43,628 bases of DNA from Leptospiraceae bacterium. Lineage in GTDB: Bacteria; Spirochaetota; Leptospiria; Leptospirales; Leptonemataceae. The translations under genes and the position numbers were made by a program. The stretch lies in NCBI GenBank assembly GCA_020441005.1, contig JAGRNA010000016.1, forward strand, positions 1 through 43,628. The letters are read 5' to 3'. Positions 31,917 to 41,190 of this stretch are shown piece after piece. Every line of letters begins with the position of its first letter. Position 1 is the stretch's first letter. A model generated the notes under the pieces. That model worked only from the letters and a program-made list of their open reading frames with translations. It did no database searches and was not told the DNA's origin.

Positions 31917-33497
31917 CTAATGATAAAGAGTATCCTTGATTTCAGGGTGGGCCTGCCTGAATTCAAACTCCTGAATGGTAGTTTTAATGATTGCCTGGTC
32001 AATTTGGGTGCCAAGGTATTCGCGACCAATGGCCCGGTCGATCACTTCCCGCACGCCGGTCTCGGTCATGAGGGAGGCGTCCAGGGCAGCCAGGGCGAAG
32101 CCGACGCCGGTATAGCAGGCGATCGGTTTTTGGATCGCCGCGTCGTCTAAAAAACCGTCCTGCAGGGATTCTGGCAGGCTTTCCTTGATGATTTGACACA
32201 TCTGGGCGGTAGCCGGGCTTTCATGCGAGCGATTGATCCAGACGGCGGCGACCGGGTTAGAGGCCCCGTGCCGTTTTTGGTTTTCCTGCGCCAAACGGAC
32301 CATTTCTTTGGCTGAGTCGCGCGTGAGCACTTCGCGATCCTGAAAGTTGAGATTGTAGAGATAGTTTTCCAGTTCCTTGCCGCCGAGACGGTTCATAAGC
32401 AGATATTGGTAGAGTACAAAGATGAAGTAGTCCCCCTCGGTGTTGTCGCCCATCAGTATTTCGCGAGCCTGGGAAGGTTGCATCAACCGGTTTTCCAGCA
32501 GGGTGATCAGCTTGTAGGCAATTTGGTCAAACAGGCTGGCCAGGCTGGAGCCGACAAACTTGAGACTGCGATCGAGGGCCTCTTGCATGCCACCCTGCAG
32601 GAGTTCGTTTAAATTCAGGGCGGAGTTGCGAATTTTGTTCAGCATGTTGTCAAAGGTGCTGACGAGGTACTTTAAATGCAGGGCGTTGATTTCGATGTCA
32701 TGTTGTTCAAAAACCACGGACAGGGAGCGGCGAAAGAAATGCGGCGAGGCCGAGATAAACAGGGTGGGCACAATGTGGCGATCGCGGGCGCCAGGCAGGG
32801 TCGAATTTTGCAGCTGGCGATAAAAAGCCGGCATGCCCGGAATGTGGCGCCGTGATTCCGGTTTTTGGAACAGGACCTCTAAAAGGCCGCGCCGGGAATG
32901 CATGGGCGTATCCAGAAAGGTTTGATCAATGTCGCTGGTAATAATAAAGCCGCTGTACTCCGGATCCAGCACTCGCAGCTTGCCATAACCGATGGGCACA
33001 TTGGTTTTCAAGATCGCGCTGTGCTCGTGGCGCACATAGGACAAGTCGGAGACGCTTTGGCGCAGCGAATCAATGCCCTTCAATATGACCCGGACAACGT
33101 AGTCCCCGGGCGCCAGGGTGGGCGCGATGGAATGACTGAAAAAGGAATCATCGCCGGCGGTAAATTCCTCGGACTGATATAATATGGCCGATTCGTCCAG
33201 GCGCTCCGGATTAAAGTTTTGCGGTGTGGTATTGAGCACCTCCAGCCGCAGCCGGGGGCGCCGTACAAGCGACATGGCGAAGTCTTGCAGGGGATGAATT
33301 TCGTTAATCAGCGAGAGGGGCAGGCCCAGAAAATGATCCCACTCTTCTTCCTTTTGATCTTCGGAAACGGGCACATCGACAACCTGACCCTTGATGGTGA
33401 TGCGATCGGCCTGGCCAACCGCACCGCTTAAAAGCGCAATGCGCCGCTTGTCACTGGGTGCATAGATACCGGTGATGCTCGCTTTTTCTTCAGACAT
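31917..33497 (-). CDS. App1-like phosphatidate phosphatase
   Basis: A 526-aa HAD-type lipid phosphatase of the APP1/DUF2183 family. The first half is beta-rich and holds a region (about 75-170) resembling the N-terminal domain of the family. The catalytic part has FIITSDIDQTFLDTP (Asp 189 and Asp 191 of DxDxT), FISASPHFFRRSL as motif II, and EILMGDNTEGDYFIFVLY as the late acidic motif. All HAD residues are present. The likely reaction is phosphatidic acid to diacylglycerol. It is upstream of the PlsC gene in one transcript. Divergent from the HDAC-family gene at 33635. Confidence 0.88.
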   Translation of the reverse strand: MSEEKASITGIYAPSDKRRIALLSGAVGQADRITIKGQVVDVPVSEDQKEEEWDHFLGLPLSLINEIHPLQDFAMSLVRRPRLRLEVLNTTPQNFNPERLDESAILYQSEEFTAGDDSFFSHSIAPTLAPGDYVVRVILKGIDSLRQSVSDLSYVRHEHSAILKTNVPIGYGKLRVLDPEYSGFIITSDIDQTFLDTPMHSRRGLLEVLFQKPESRRHIPGMPAFYRQLQNSTLPGARDRHIVPTLFISASPHFFRRSLSVVFEQHDIEINALHLKYLVSTFDNMLNKIRNSALNLNELLQGGMQEALDRSLKFVGSSLASLFDQIAYKLITLLENRLMQPSQAREILMGDNTEGDYFIFVLYQYLLMNRLGGKELENYLYNLNFQDREVLTRDSAKEMVRLAQENQKRHGASNPVAAVWINRSHESPATAQMCQIIKESLPESLQDGFLDDAAIQKPIACYTGVGFALAALDASLMTETGVREVIDRAIGREYLGTQIDQAIIKTTIQEFEFRQAHPEIKDTLYH

Positions 33498-33634
33498 GTT
33501 ATTGGACGTTACCCAGGGGCTCTTTTTGCTTGTGCTTACGTAGCTGCTTATGATTCTACTCCATTAGCAGGCTAAGGAGACGAAATGTTGGCATCTTATG
33601 GATTGCAACTTCACCTGTCACGCCCTTTTATAGT

Positions 33635-34537
33635 ATGAAAAAGCAACTTTTACCGGTTTTTGTGTATTCCGAAAACTACAATCTGGATATGGGTCCGCAT
33701 GTTTTTCCGGCGATCAAATTCGGCGTGCTGCATGAACGCCTGCGTTCCGACCGGCGTTTTCGCAAACATGATTTCGTGGAACCGGTCAAGGCCACCCGCT
33801 CAGAAGTGGAAAATGTGCATAGCAGCGATTATGTCAGCGATTTACTGGAGTTAAAGCACAGTTCGCGTTTATTGCGCAGCGAATTGCCCTTAACCAGCGA
33901 GATCGTCGAAGCCTTTTTTTGGGCCTGTGGCGGAACCTTGCTGGCTGCCCGGGAAGCCTTGCGAGTCGGTCGGGCCATGAATCTGGGGGGTGGCTTTCAT
34001 CATGCCTTTCGCAACCAGGCCGAGGGATTTTGTTACCTGAATGATGTGGCGGTCGCGATTCGGACCCTGATCAGGGAGGACCGCATTGCCCGGGCCTTGA
34101 TTATCGATCTGGATGTACATCAGGGCAACGGCACCGCCCGGATCTTCCGTTTTGATCGGCGCTGTTACACCTTCTCGATGCACGAAGAAAACAACTATCC
34201 CCAGAAAAAAGAGCGCAGCAATCTGGATGTGCCGCTGCCCACGGCCATCACCGATGAGGAATACCTGCGTTTACTGGAGCAATCCCTGGAAAAAATTGCC
34301 CAAAGCTACGAACCGGACCTGATTTTCTATCTGGCAGGCGTGGATGTGTATCGACTGGATCGCCTGGGGGGACTCTCTTTGTCCCGCGAGGGCATTGCCC
34401 AGCGCGATAAAATGGTGGCCCGTTTTATGCCGGAGGTGCCGTTAGTCACGGTTTTGGCCGGGGGATACGCGGTGAATGATATGGATACGGTCGATCTACA
34501 CCTGCAAACCTGCGAAGCCATGGCGGATTTGCTTTGA
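33635..34537 (+). CDS. Histone deacetylase-family amidohydrolase
   Basis: A 300-aa member of the arginase-fold HDAC/AcuC family. It has NLGGGFHHAFRNQAEGFCYLNDVAV (the two active-site His at 122-123), IIDLDVHQGNGTARIF with zinc ligands Asp 160 and His 162, and YLAGVDVYRLDRLGG with the third ligand Asp 237. The site is intact, so zinc-dependent removal of acyl groups from a protein or small amine is expected. Bacterial members range from acetoin regulators to polyamine deacetylases. There is no strong ribosome-binding site before the ATG. It is followed after 93 bp by an unknown gene. Confidence 0.93.
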   Translation: MKKQLLPVFVYSENYNLDMGPHVFPAIKFGVLHERLRSDRRFRKHDFVEPVKATRSEVENVHSSDYVSDLLELKHSSRLLRSELPLTSEIVEAFFWACGGTLLAAREALRVGRAMNLGGGFHHAFRNQAEGFCYLNDVAVAIRTLIREDRIARALIIDLDVHQGNGTARIFRFDRRCYTFSMHEENNYPQKKERSNLDVPLPTAITDEEYLRLLEQSLEKIAQSYEPDLIFYLAGVDVYRLDRLGGLSLSREGIAQRDKMVARFMPEVPLVTVLAGGYAVNDMDTVDLHLQTCEAMADLL

Positions 34538-34630
34538 TCTACTGTTCGGGGTGGCATGCTTTTTGCTTCAAGAATTGTTTAAAACAGGCGAGTTTGAAAC
34601 AGGCCCATCGGCCTGAATCGAATACCTTTC

Positions 34631-35521
34631 ATGGGTTTTTTTTCAGATTCTGATAAACGTAGCCGCCGTGACTCTGCATCCGGCGAGAAAGCGAGCGACA
34701 AGGTGCTCGTGCCGGCGATCGAATTGCCGTCCTTCGAGCCGGGAGTTGCCAGTGAGGGTTTACGCGGCAGCGGTTCTTTGTCGACGGGGGACACCTCCGG
34801 TCCACCCCTGATTTTCAATAAATTCAGCACAGACAAAATCCGCGAACTGATGGCCTGGAGCGGGATCTTTAGCGCCATTGAGGCCAAGGGCTACACCGAT
34901 TATGAGCTGGATCTGGAATACCTGTCCGAGATGGACCAGCGCATTTACATTCGAGCCGCCGGAGTGGTATTGATTCATATCCGCCTGAAACTCTCGGATT
35001 TCGGCTTACGGCTGCATCCCGGCAATCCGCGCTGTCGTCTGCTGTATATCGACTGGCTGCTGACGCAGCATCCGCGTTCCGCCAGGGTGCGGGAGGAGCG
35101 GCTTTTTCCAGGCCAGGAATTGCCTGGTCTGGGAATTTTCACTCAAATATCGGATTTCATCACCAATTTGGCCCTGGGAGTCGGAGCGGACGGCGCTTTC
35201 AATATTCCGGAGTACTTCCATGATGCGATGCTTTTTCATCGCCAGTTTTTTCACTATGATCCCCATCGAGAGGCCTTTTTGCGGGCGATTATCCGCGATT
35301 TGCGTCAATACGGTGCCCGCCAGATATCCAGAGCATTTAGCGACGGCCGGATTGTCGATCACTCCGGTTCCCCGGTGAACTGGACCCCGGCGGAGATGAT
35401 CTCGGTGATCAAGCCGGAGCTTGAAGAGCAGCTCTGGTCGCGGGATTATTACACGCGCGTGGTGCGTGAGATCAAGCGGATGCGCTTTGCCATGCTGCCG
35501 GTCAAAGAAGAGCAGTCCTAA
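34631..35521 (+). CDS. Unrecognised 296-aa protein downstream of the HDAC-family gene
   Basis: I do not recognise a family. A disordered, Ser/Gly-rich head (residues 1-60) precedes a compact folded part: NKFSTDKIRELMAWSGIFSA, YTDYELDLEYLSEMDQRIYI, then RLHPGNPRCRLLYIDWLLTQ and FPGQELPGLGIFTQISDFIT. Later GADGAFNIPEYFHDAMLFHR and FHYDPHREAFLRAIIRDLRQ follow. The PG-LG pattern is faintly reminiscent of GNAT acetyltransferases, which would pair with a deacetylase, but this is too weak to assign. No signal or membrane helix. It ends in a basic-acidic tail. Confidence 0.75.
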   Translation: MGFFSDSDKRSRRDSASGEKASDKVLVPAIELPSFEPGVASEGLRGSGSLSTGDTSGPPLIFNKFSTDKIRELMAWSGIFSAIEAKGYTDYELDLEYLSEMDQRIYIRAAGVVLIHIRLKLSDFGLRLHPGNPRCRLLYIDWLLTQHPRSARVREERLFPGQELPGLGIFTQISDFITNLALGVGADGAFNIPEYFHDAMLFHRQFFHYDPHREAFLRAIIRDLRQYGARQISRAFSDGRIVDHSGSPVNWTPAEMISVIKPELEEQLWSRDYYTRVVREIKRMRFAMLPVKEEQS

Positions 35522-35848
35522 CCCGGCCAGGCAGCATCCCGGCCTCAAGGTCGCTCCAGGCCCAACCGTCAAAATGAGGCCATTCTCCTGTCCTGACCGT
35601 ACAGCCGACCCCGATTTCAGGACGACTTCTCAAGAAGGCCGCCCTTGCGGGTATTTTGGCAGGTGTGGGTTAGGGTCAGGACTGAAAAATCGTCCAATTA
35701 AAACGGCAGTGGTGTTGTACTCCTCAGACGTGTGTATCTGATCGTCGATACTGGATAGAGAGGGAGTCTGCAACCAAAGAGATCAGAGGGTGAGTTGAAA
35801 TCAGGGGTTACAGGGCACGGCCAGCCAACCGGCAGGGTGGGGCGATCG
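35522..35848. other. 327-bp stretch without a gene
   Basis: I see no gene. GTCCTGACC (35590-35598) and GGTCAGGAC (35674-35682) form a 9-bp inverted repeat with a 75-nt spacer, and TCAGGAC also recurs near 35625. No convincing terminator or promoter was found. A TTG-started extension of the next frame covers the last 54 bp. Confidence 0.5.
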
Positions 35849-37645
35849 ATGCGGCGCAAGCGCTGGCGGGGGGCCTTGGTGGGCATCCTGCTTGCTGCCC
35901 TGACAAGCGGGACCTGTGCCCAGTACACTGCCGATCCCGGGGCGCTGGGTTATTTGTTGCTGACAGGCTCCACGACGCCACCCCCAAGTACCACCGGTGG
36001 CGATACGGATACCAGTCCGCCGGTATTGTTGATTGATTCTGTGCAGGAAGGCCAGATCCTGGTGCCGCCGGCCAGCAGCAGTCCGAACCTGAATCTGAAT
36101 CTGATTGGCAGCATTCAGGATCCCAATCTGGATAGTAGCAGCGTTGTACTGGAGTGGAAGACAGCTGTCAGCGCAGTCTGGACCAGCGCGGCAGTCAGCT
36201 TTCAGAATTCGCAACAGTGGAAGACAGTCAGTCCGCTGGCCATCAGCGGTACCCAGGGCTACCAGGTCCGCCTGAGCGCCAGTGATACTCTCGGCCATAG
36301 CGCCACACTGCTTGTCAGCTTTACTGTGGATGCCACCAGTCAGATCACCCTGACCAATCCGCTGGATGGGGATGTATTTGTCAGTAATTCGATCCAGTTT
36401 GGCGGTACCGCTACGGATGCCGACGGGATCAGCCTGGTCGAGGTGCTTGTGACTTACAACAATCAGACCTTTACCTACACGGCGAACAACGATTCCGGCA
36501 CCTGGAGCACCTGGTCGTACGCAGCGAGCGCCTTGCCCTGGAATACGCCCATTAGCGTGCGCGCCCGCATGACCGATACACCCGGCAACCAGATGTATTC
36601 CAATACTGTGCTGGTGACAGCGCAGCAGAAACTCAGCTTTGGTAACACCCTGACGGGCCTGCCGGCGGATGAAAGCTATGGCGCCTGGGTGAACTACACG
36701 AATTTTAGCGACCCGGTGATCATCGCCGCGATTAAGCCGGGAGCAGCCGGAGATGGCGGAGTGGTCAGCTTCGGCGCACCCTGTGTCATCGCCAACTCGG
36801 GTGCTGATGTAAACAATGGCCGTTTCGTGGATGCCGGGGTTGATAATAAAGAGGAGGATCTGGCCAGTGCCAGCGCTGTGATTACCAAAGACACGGCCAA
36901 TAGCCGCTTCAAGGTGCGGGTGCACAACAGCGGTGTGAATTGCGCGCGCATGGTGACCGAGGATGTTTGGTACTTTATTGTCGAAGCCAATACCGCCGTC
37001 AATCAGCACTATACCCTGCCGGACGGCGGCGAGCTGGAGGCGGACCACTTCACTCTGGATCCATCCAATTGTGTGATTTGTCCGGGCTCTACCTACCAGC
37101 GCGTTAATTTTCGCAAATCATTTGGCACCCCGCCGCTGGTTTTTTTGCAACAAACCAGTGACAACGATCCGGCCTTTGTCATCACGAAAATCTCCAGCGT
37201 GGATGTGAATGGTTTTAACGTGGCCTTCCAGGCGGACGCCGGCGCCCCGGCCTATCACTTACAGGCGGAACAGTTCAGTTACGTGGCCATTGAGCTGATC
37301 GATCAAAGCGGCGGGGCAGCCGACCATCAGTATGCCAGCTCGGTCTTTAATAATCAGCGCATTCAAATCGGCCGGATCGGTATGACTTCGGGCTTCAATG
37401 CCTGGAACGAGGCCGGCAACACAAAATCCATCCAGATGCAGCACACCTACACCAGTCCGCTTCTGTTTTTGAATATGAACACCAATACCGGCGGCAATAC
37501 GGCTTACGCCCGCGCGCATGGCATCACACTCAGCGATGGAGCCAATGCCGGTCATACAACATTTGATGCCTATGTCGAGGACACCGATTCGCGCAGCCAT
37601 AGCGGCGAAGAAACCTTTGTCTATTTTGCCGTCGAAAGCAATTAA
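35849..37645 (+). CDS. Secreted protein with Ig-like domains and a C-terminal repeated module
   Basis: A 598-aa exported protein. The frame is open from a TTG at 35795, but the ATG at 35849 starts MRRKRWRGALVGILLAALTS, a clean signal peptide, and follows GGGTGGGG. The signal ends SGTCAQ, so lipid attachment at the Cys is possible but uncertain. Residues about 40-245 hold two Ig/fibronectin-like domains (e.g. SITLTNPLDGDVF-type strands, NPISVRARMTDTPGNQM). Residues about 255-598 hold three related modules, each closing with a similar strand: VWYFIVEA, FSYVAIELI and FVYFAVES. The modules resemble carbohydrate-binding H-type lectin sandwiches. Surface adhesion is a reasonable inference. Confidence 0.78.
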   Translation: MRRKRWRGALVGILLAALTSGTCAQYTADPGALGYLLLTGSTTPPPSTTGGDTDTSPPVLLIDSVQEGQILVPPASSSPNLNLNLIGSIQDPNLDSSSVVLEWKTAVSAVWTSAAVSFQNSQQWKTVSPLAISGTQGYQVRLSASDTLGHSATLLVSFTVDATSQITLTNPLDGDVFVSNSIQFGGTATDADGISLVEVLVTYNNQTFTYTANNDSGTWSTWSYAASALPWNTPISVRARMTDTPGNQMYSNTVLVTAQQKLSFGNTLTGLPADESYGAWVNYTNFSDPVIIAAIKPGAAGDGGVVSFGAPCVIANSGADVNNGRFVDAGVDNKEEDLASASAVITKDTANSRFKVRVHNSGVNCARMVTEDVWYFIVEANTAVNQHYTLPDGGELEADHFTLDPSNCVICPGSTYQRVNFRKSFGTPPLVFLQQTSDNDPAFVITKISSVDVNGFNVAFQADAGAPAYHLQAEQFSYVAIELIDQSGGAADHQYASSVFNNQRIQIGRIGMTSGFNAWNEAGNTKSIQMQHTYTSPLLFLNMNTNTGGNTAYARAHGITLSDGANAGHTTFDAYVEDTDSRSHSGEETFVYFAVESN

Positions 37646-37918
37646 GGGCCGGCTGGCCCACCGGATTGTATTTGTCAGAACCTTGCTTCTCGGCCATCCG
37701 GATGGCTACTCGGCCAGCTGGCTGGTTCATTCGGGTACGGGCGAGTTATTCTGGTCGCGTGATTAAATGCAACAATTTAGGCGATTCAGGGTGCGGGACG
37801 GGCTTTGGTTATAGTGCGCCGTGTAAAACAGGCGGGTTGTTGTCCAGGCTTGCCGAACTTTTTCCTTTTTGCGAATACAGCCGCTTGACACGCAAATGAC
37901 ATCTCCTATAACCTGGAA

Positions 37919-40900
37919 ATGTCTGCATTCAGTCATTTCTATCTGAGCTATATTTCGCTCTCTTCCATCATTGTTGTCATCTTCATGGCATTTTTGGCCA
38001 TCTTTTATATCCAGGTTGCGCAAAAGAGCGAACCCACCAAATGGCTGATGATCTTCTTTAATCTGATGGTCGTTTTTTACGCGCCCTACATTACCGGCGC
38101 TTTTTACGACCCCGTCTTTGCCTATCATCGCTGGTTGACCGTGGCCGGGGTCTTGATCGCTGCCATTGCCATTGCCCACTTCATCATGCGCTTCCCGCAT
38201 ATGACCCATCCGCGCATGACCTATGGCCTGATGGTCGGTCAGTATCTGGTAAATGTGCCGGTGATCATCTATTTTCTGTACGCATCCTATGGAGCGCCAA
38301 CCGTGTTCAAGTTCAGCGGTCATTATTGGGACTTCGATCTCGAAAAACTGAGTCGCATGACCGGTTTGGTCATATTGCTGAACATCCTGTTGGCCGGTAT
38401 CTTTGGCATATGGAAAGCCATTGTGATTAAGAAAATCCGCTGGGTTATGCTGGGTGTGATTTTTTCTTATATTCTGGCCACGTTTGTACCTGGTTTTACG
38501 AATGTGCTGAGCCGTTCCGGGACGGTCAGCCGCGAGCTGCACCAAACGGTTATCAGCGCGGCGGTGATTGTCGGTTTTTTTACGCTGACGATGGTATTCA
38601 TCAATACAACCCGGGACCGCACCACCTTTATGGCCAAAATCATTGGCATCAGCTTTGCGACATTTATGTTGATGATGGCGCCGATCGCCTGGATCGGGAT
38701 TGAAGACAAAGAGGACTCGTACGACCGTATTTTTCAGCATGAGGCCTACGCGATCATCGAGGGTGATAAAATTCATCCCGATTTTCGCTACTGGACCAGT
38801 TTTGATCTACAAACAAAGGACCTGCAATTCAGGCGCAATAGCGGCGATTTACGACCCAGGCTTGATCACATACAACCCGAATTTGTGGCCACCTGGTATT
38901 ACGCTCTGGTACAATCCCTGCGTCAGGATCAAACCATGCAAACCGCAGCCGCTCTGGCGGAGCGTATGAACGAGGCCGGGGCGCGCCTTGATTTTCCCTA
39001 CGCTGTCAGCTACCGCGATTTGATCCTGCATATTAATAAGGACCTGGAAATACAACCCGGCCAGGACCGACCCAGCGCCATCCTGGAGGTAATTGATGCG
39101 CGCTATCGACGCATGTTGACTCTCTACAACAAAACTGCCGAGCTTGGCGAAGATGAATTTGCAGAAAAAGCTGAATCGCTTTTGGCCGGCGTAAAAGAAG
39201 CAGACATTACCTGGCCCATGGCGCAAGCCGGTTTGCAAATTTTGACCCAAAAGAGCGCCGAGGCGGGTACATCGCCAACAGCGGCCCCGGCTGACCTCAA
39301 ACAGTCCGTGCTGGATTGCCTGGTGCCAATGCGCAGCCCCGGCGAGCGCCACTATCGTTATTCCACGCAACCCGAACAGGACGGATTCGTCGGGTTTATG
39401 CATGTGGATCTCAAGCAGAATCGCGTCGATGAGGTGGGTTTTTCGTATTTGCGCTACCGGGCCTTCATTCATGTCCTGGCAATCAAACTACTATGGATCA
39501 TACTAGCTGTCAGCCTGGTTGTGATATTGGGCTATCGGGTATTTTTCAGCGGCGCCCTCTTGCGGCCCCTCGAGTCGCTTTTGGATGGCGTGCGCCAGGT
39601 GAATGCCGGCGATCTGGATGTGCACGTGCCTATCCAGGTGCAGGACGAAATCGGCTTTCTGGCGCGTTCCTTTAACGGCATGGTTAGCTCGATTCGCGAA
39701 GCGCAGATCAAGCTCAAGGACTACGCCGAAAACCTGGAAGACAAGGTGCGGCTGCGTACGGAAGAATTGAAAAACAGTCTCGAGCATGTGCAGGCCTTGA
39801 AGACCCAGCAGGACGGCGATTATTTCCTGACTTCCCTTTTGACCAAGCCGCTGAACGCCAATTACTACCAGGGTGAAACTATTAATGTAGATTTTTTAAT
39901 ATCACAAAAAAAGAAATTCGAGTTTCGCAATCGTCAGGATGAACTGGGCGGCGATATGTGCAGCGCTCATCGGGTAAAGCTGAAAGGACGCGATTATCTG
40001 GTATTTATGAACGCGGATGCGATGGGCAAATCAATCCAGGGAGCCGGCGGCGTTTTGGTGCTGGGGTCTGTTTTTGAAAGCATGATCATGCGGACCATGT
40101 TGTCCGAGCGGGCCAGCAACTACTATCCGGAGCGCTGGCTCAAGAATGCTTTCGTGGAGCTGCACAAGGTCTTTGAGGCCTTCGATGGTAGTATGCTGAT
40201 CTCGGTGGTTTTCGGACTTTTGGAAGAAGACACCGGCTTTCTGTATTACATCAATGCGGAACATCCCTATAGCGTTTCCTATTATAAGGGAACAGCTTCT
40301 TTCCTGGATACCGATATCCTGTTTCGTAAACTAGGTACCATCGGTTTGGGACGCGGCATCCATGTCTTGACGCACCAGCTGCGTCCCGGTGAGGTCTTCA
40401 TCGCCGGTTCGGACGGCCGGGATGATATCCTGATTGGGCACACCGAGGCTGGTGATCGGATCATTAACGAAGATGAAGAGTTGTTTCTGGCGCATGTTGA
40501 AAAGTCGGACGGCCATCTGGTAGAAATTGAAAAACGGCTGCTGGATATGGGTGAATTGACGGATGATTTGTCCCTGTTGCGCATTGAGTTTATCGAACCG
40601 CTAGTCCAGGTGCCCGCTACAATCAGCAAGGCCAGCTACTCCGCCCTGCGCCAGGCGCGAGAGCTGGCTCAGGGTCGCGAATGGGATGCCGCGCTGGAGA
40701 AGCTGGATCAAATCGAGAATGCAGCGGATCGCAATCATCCTCATTTTATCAAGGAACGGGCCGGTATTTTATTCAAATTGAAGCGCTATGAGGATGCTCT
40801 GACCTTGACGCTTGAGTATCTGGGTCATATCTCGGCAGATACCGGTATGATTTATCTTTGTTCCTTGCTCTACAAGCGCCTGCGCCAGCTGGATGACGCC

Positions 40901-41083
40901 GCCGATTATGGCGAACGGTTGCGGCTGCGTCAACCGGAGCATGCCGACAACCTGGTGAACCTGGCGGATATTTATCATCACATGGGTCAGACCAGGCGCT
41001 CGCGCAAGATTTTGAATGAGGCCTTGCGTTATGACCCGCAGAATAACCAGGCTCGCCGCCTGAAAGCCGCTCTGAATTACTGA
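37919..41083 (+). CDS. 7TM-HAMP-SpoIIE (PP2C-type) phosphatase with TPR tail
   Basis: A 1054-aa membrane Ser/Thr phosphatase. About seven N-terminal helices (5-275) are followed by an outer domain (about 275-515), a membrane helix (about 518-540), HAMP (about 546-600) and a coiled coil. The SpoIIE domain (about 640-880) has GGDMCSAH near 678, NADAMGKSIQGAGG near 700, AGSDGRDD near 829 and ELTDDLSLL near 880, so all metal-binding Asp positions are kept. A C-terminal TPR region (about 905-1054) ends LRYDPQNNQARRLKAAL. It likely dephosphorylates an anti-anti-sigma or similar protein in response to an outer signal. ATG start, separate transcript. Confidence 0.92.
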   Translation: MSAFSHFYLSYISLSSIIVVIFMAFLAIFYIQVAQKSEPTKWLMIFFNLMVVFYAPYITGAFYDPVFAYHRWLTVAGVLIAAIAIAHFIMRFPHMTHPRMTYGLMVGQYLVNVPVIIYFLYASYGAPTVFKFSGHYWDFDLEKLSRMTGLVILLNILLAGIFGIWKAIVIKKIRWVMLGVIFSYILATFVPGFTNVLSRSGTVSRELHQTVISAAVIVGFFTLTMVFINTTRDRTTFMAKIIGISFATFMLMMAPIAWIGIEDKEDSYDRIFQHEAYAIIEGDKIHPDFRYWTSFDLQTKDLQFRRNSGDLRPRLDHIQPEFVATWYYALVQSLRQDQTMQTAAALAERMNEAGARLDFPYAVSYRDLILHINKDLEIQPGQDRPSAILEVIDARYRRMLTLYNKTAELGEDEFAEKAESLLAGVKEADITWPMAQAGLQILTQKSAEAGTSPTAAPADLKQSVLDCLVPMRSPGERHYRYSTQPEQDGFVGFMHVDLKQNRVDEVGFSYLRYRAFIHVLAIKLLWIILAVSLVVILGYRVFFSGALLRPLESLLDGVRQVNAGDLDVHVPIQVQDEIGFLARSFNGMVSSIREAQIKLKDYAENLEDKVRLRTEELKNSLEHVQALKTQQDGDYFLTSLLTKPLNANYYQGETINVDFLISQKKKFEFRNRQDELGGDMCSAHRVKLKGRDYLVFMNADAMGKSIQGAGGVLVLGSVFESMIMRTMLSERASNYYPERWLKNAFVELHKVFEAFDGSMLISVVFGLLEEDTGFLYYINAEHPYSVSYYKGTASFLDTDILFRKLGTIGLGRGIHVLTHQLRPGEVFIAGSDGRDDILIGHTEAGDRIINEDEELFLAHVEKSDGHLVEIEKRLLDMGELTDDLSLLRIEFIEPLVQVPATISKASYSALRQARELAQGREWDAALEKLDQIENAADRNHPHFIKERAGILFKLKRYEDALTLTLEYLGHISADTGMIYLCSLLYKRLRQLDDAADYGERLRLRQPEHADNLVNLADIYHHMGQTRRSRKILNEALRYDPQNNQARRLKAALNY

Positions 41084-41190
41084 AGCGGCCGGCTGCGGTC
41101 CCGGCCTCGTCAGGCAGGCCTTGCAAATGCGTGCCTGGCCAGGCCGTGCCTTCTGCCCGGGTCAGACAGGCTGTATCCGGGGCCCGCCGC

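Noticed and set aside
33603-33634. TTGCAA and TATAGT as the promoter of the HDAC-family gene
   Set aside because: The spacing is 20 bp and the -10 would touch the start codon, which would put transcription inside the gene.
35801-37048. A 415-codon open frame on the minus strand under the Ig-like protein gene
   Set aside because: It is antisense to a gene with a signal peptide and recognisable domains; its translation is Gly/Ile/Arg/His-rich without motifs, as expected of a GC-biased shadow frame.
37763-38776. A 337-codon minus-strand frame at the start of the SpoIIE phosphatase gene
   Set aside because: Translation is rich in His, Asp and Gln with no hydrophobic core, and it lies opposite well-formed membrane helices of the real gene.
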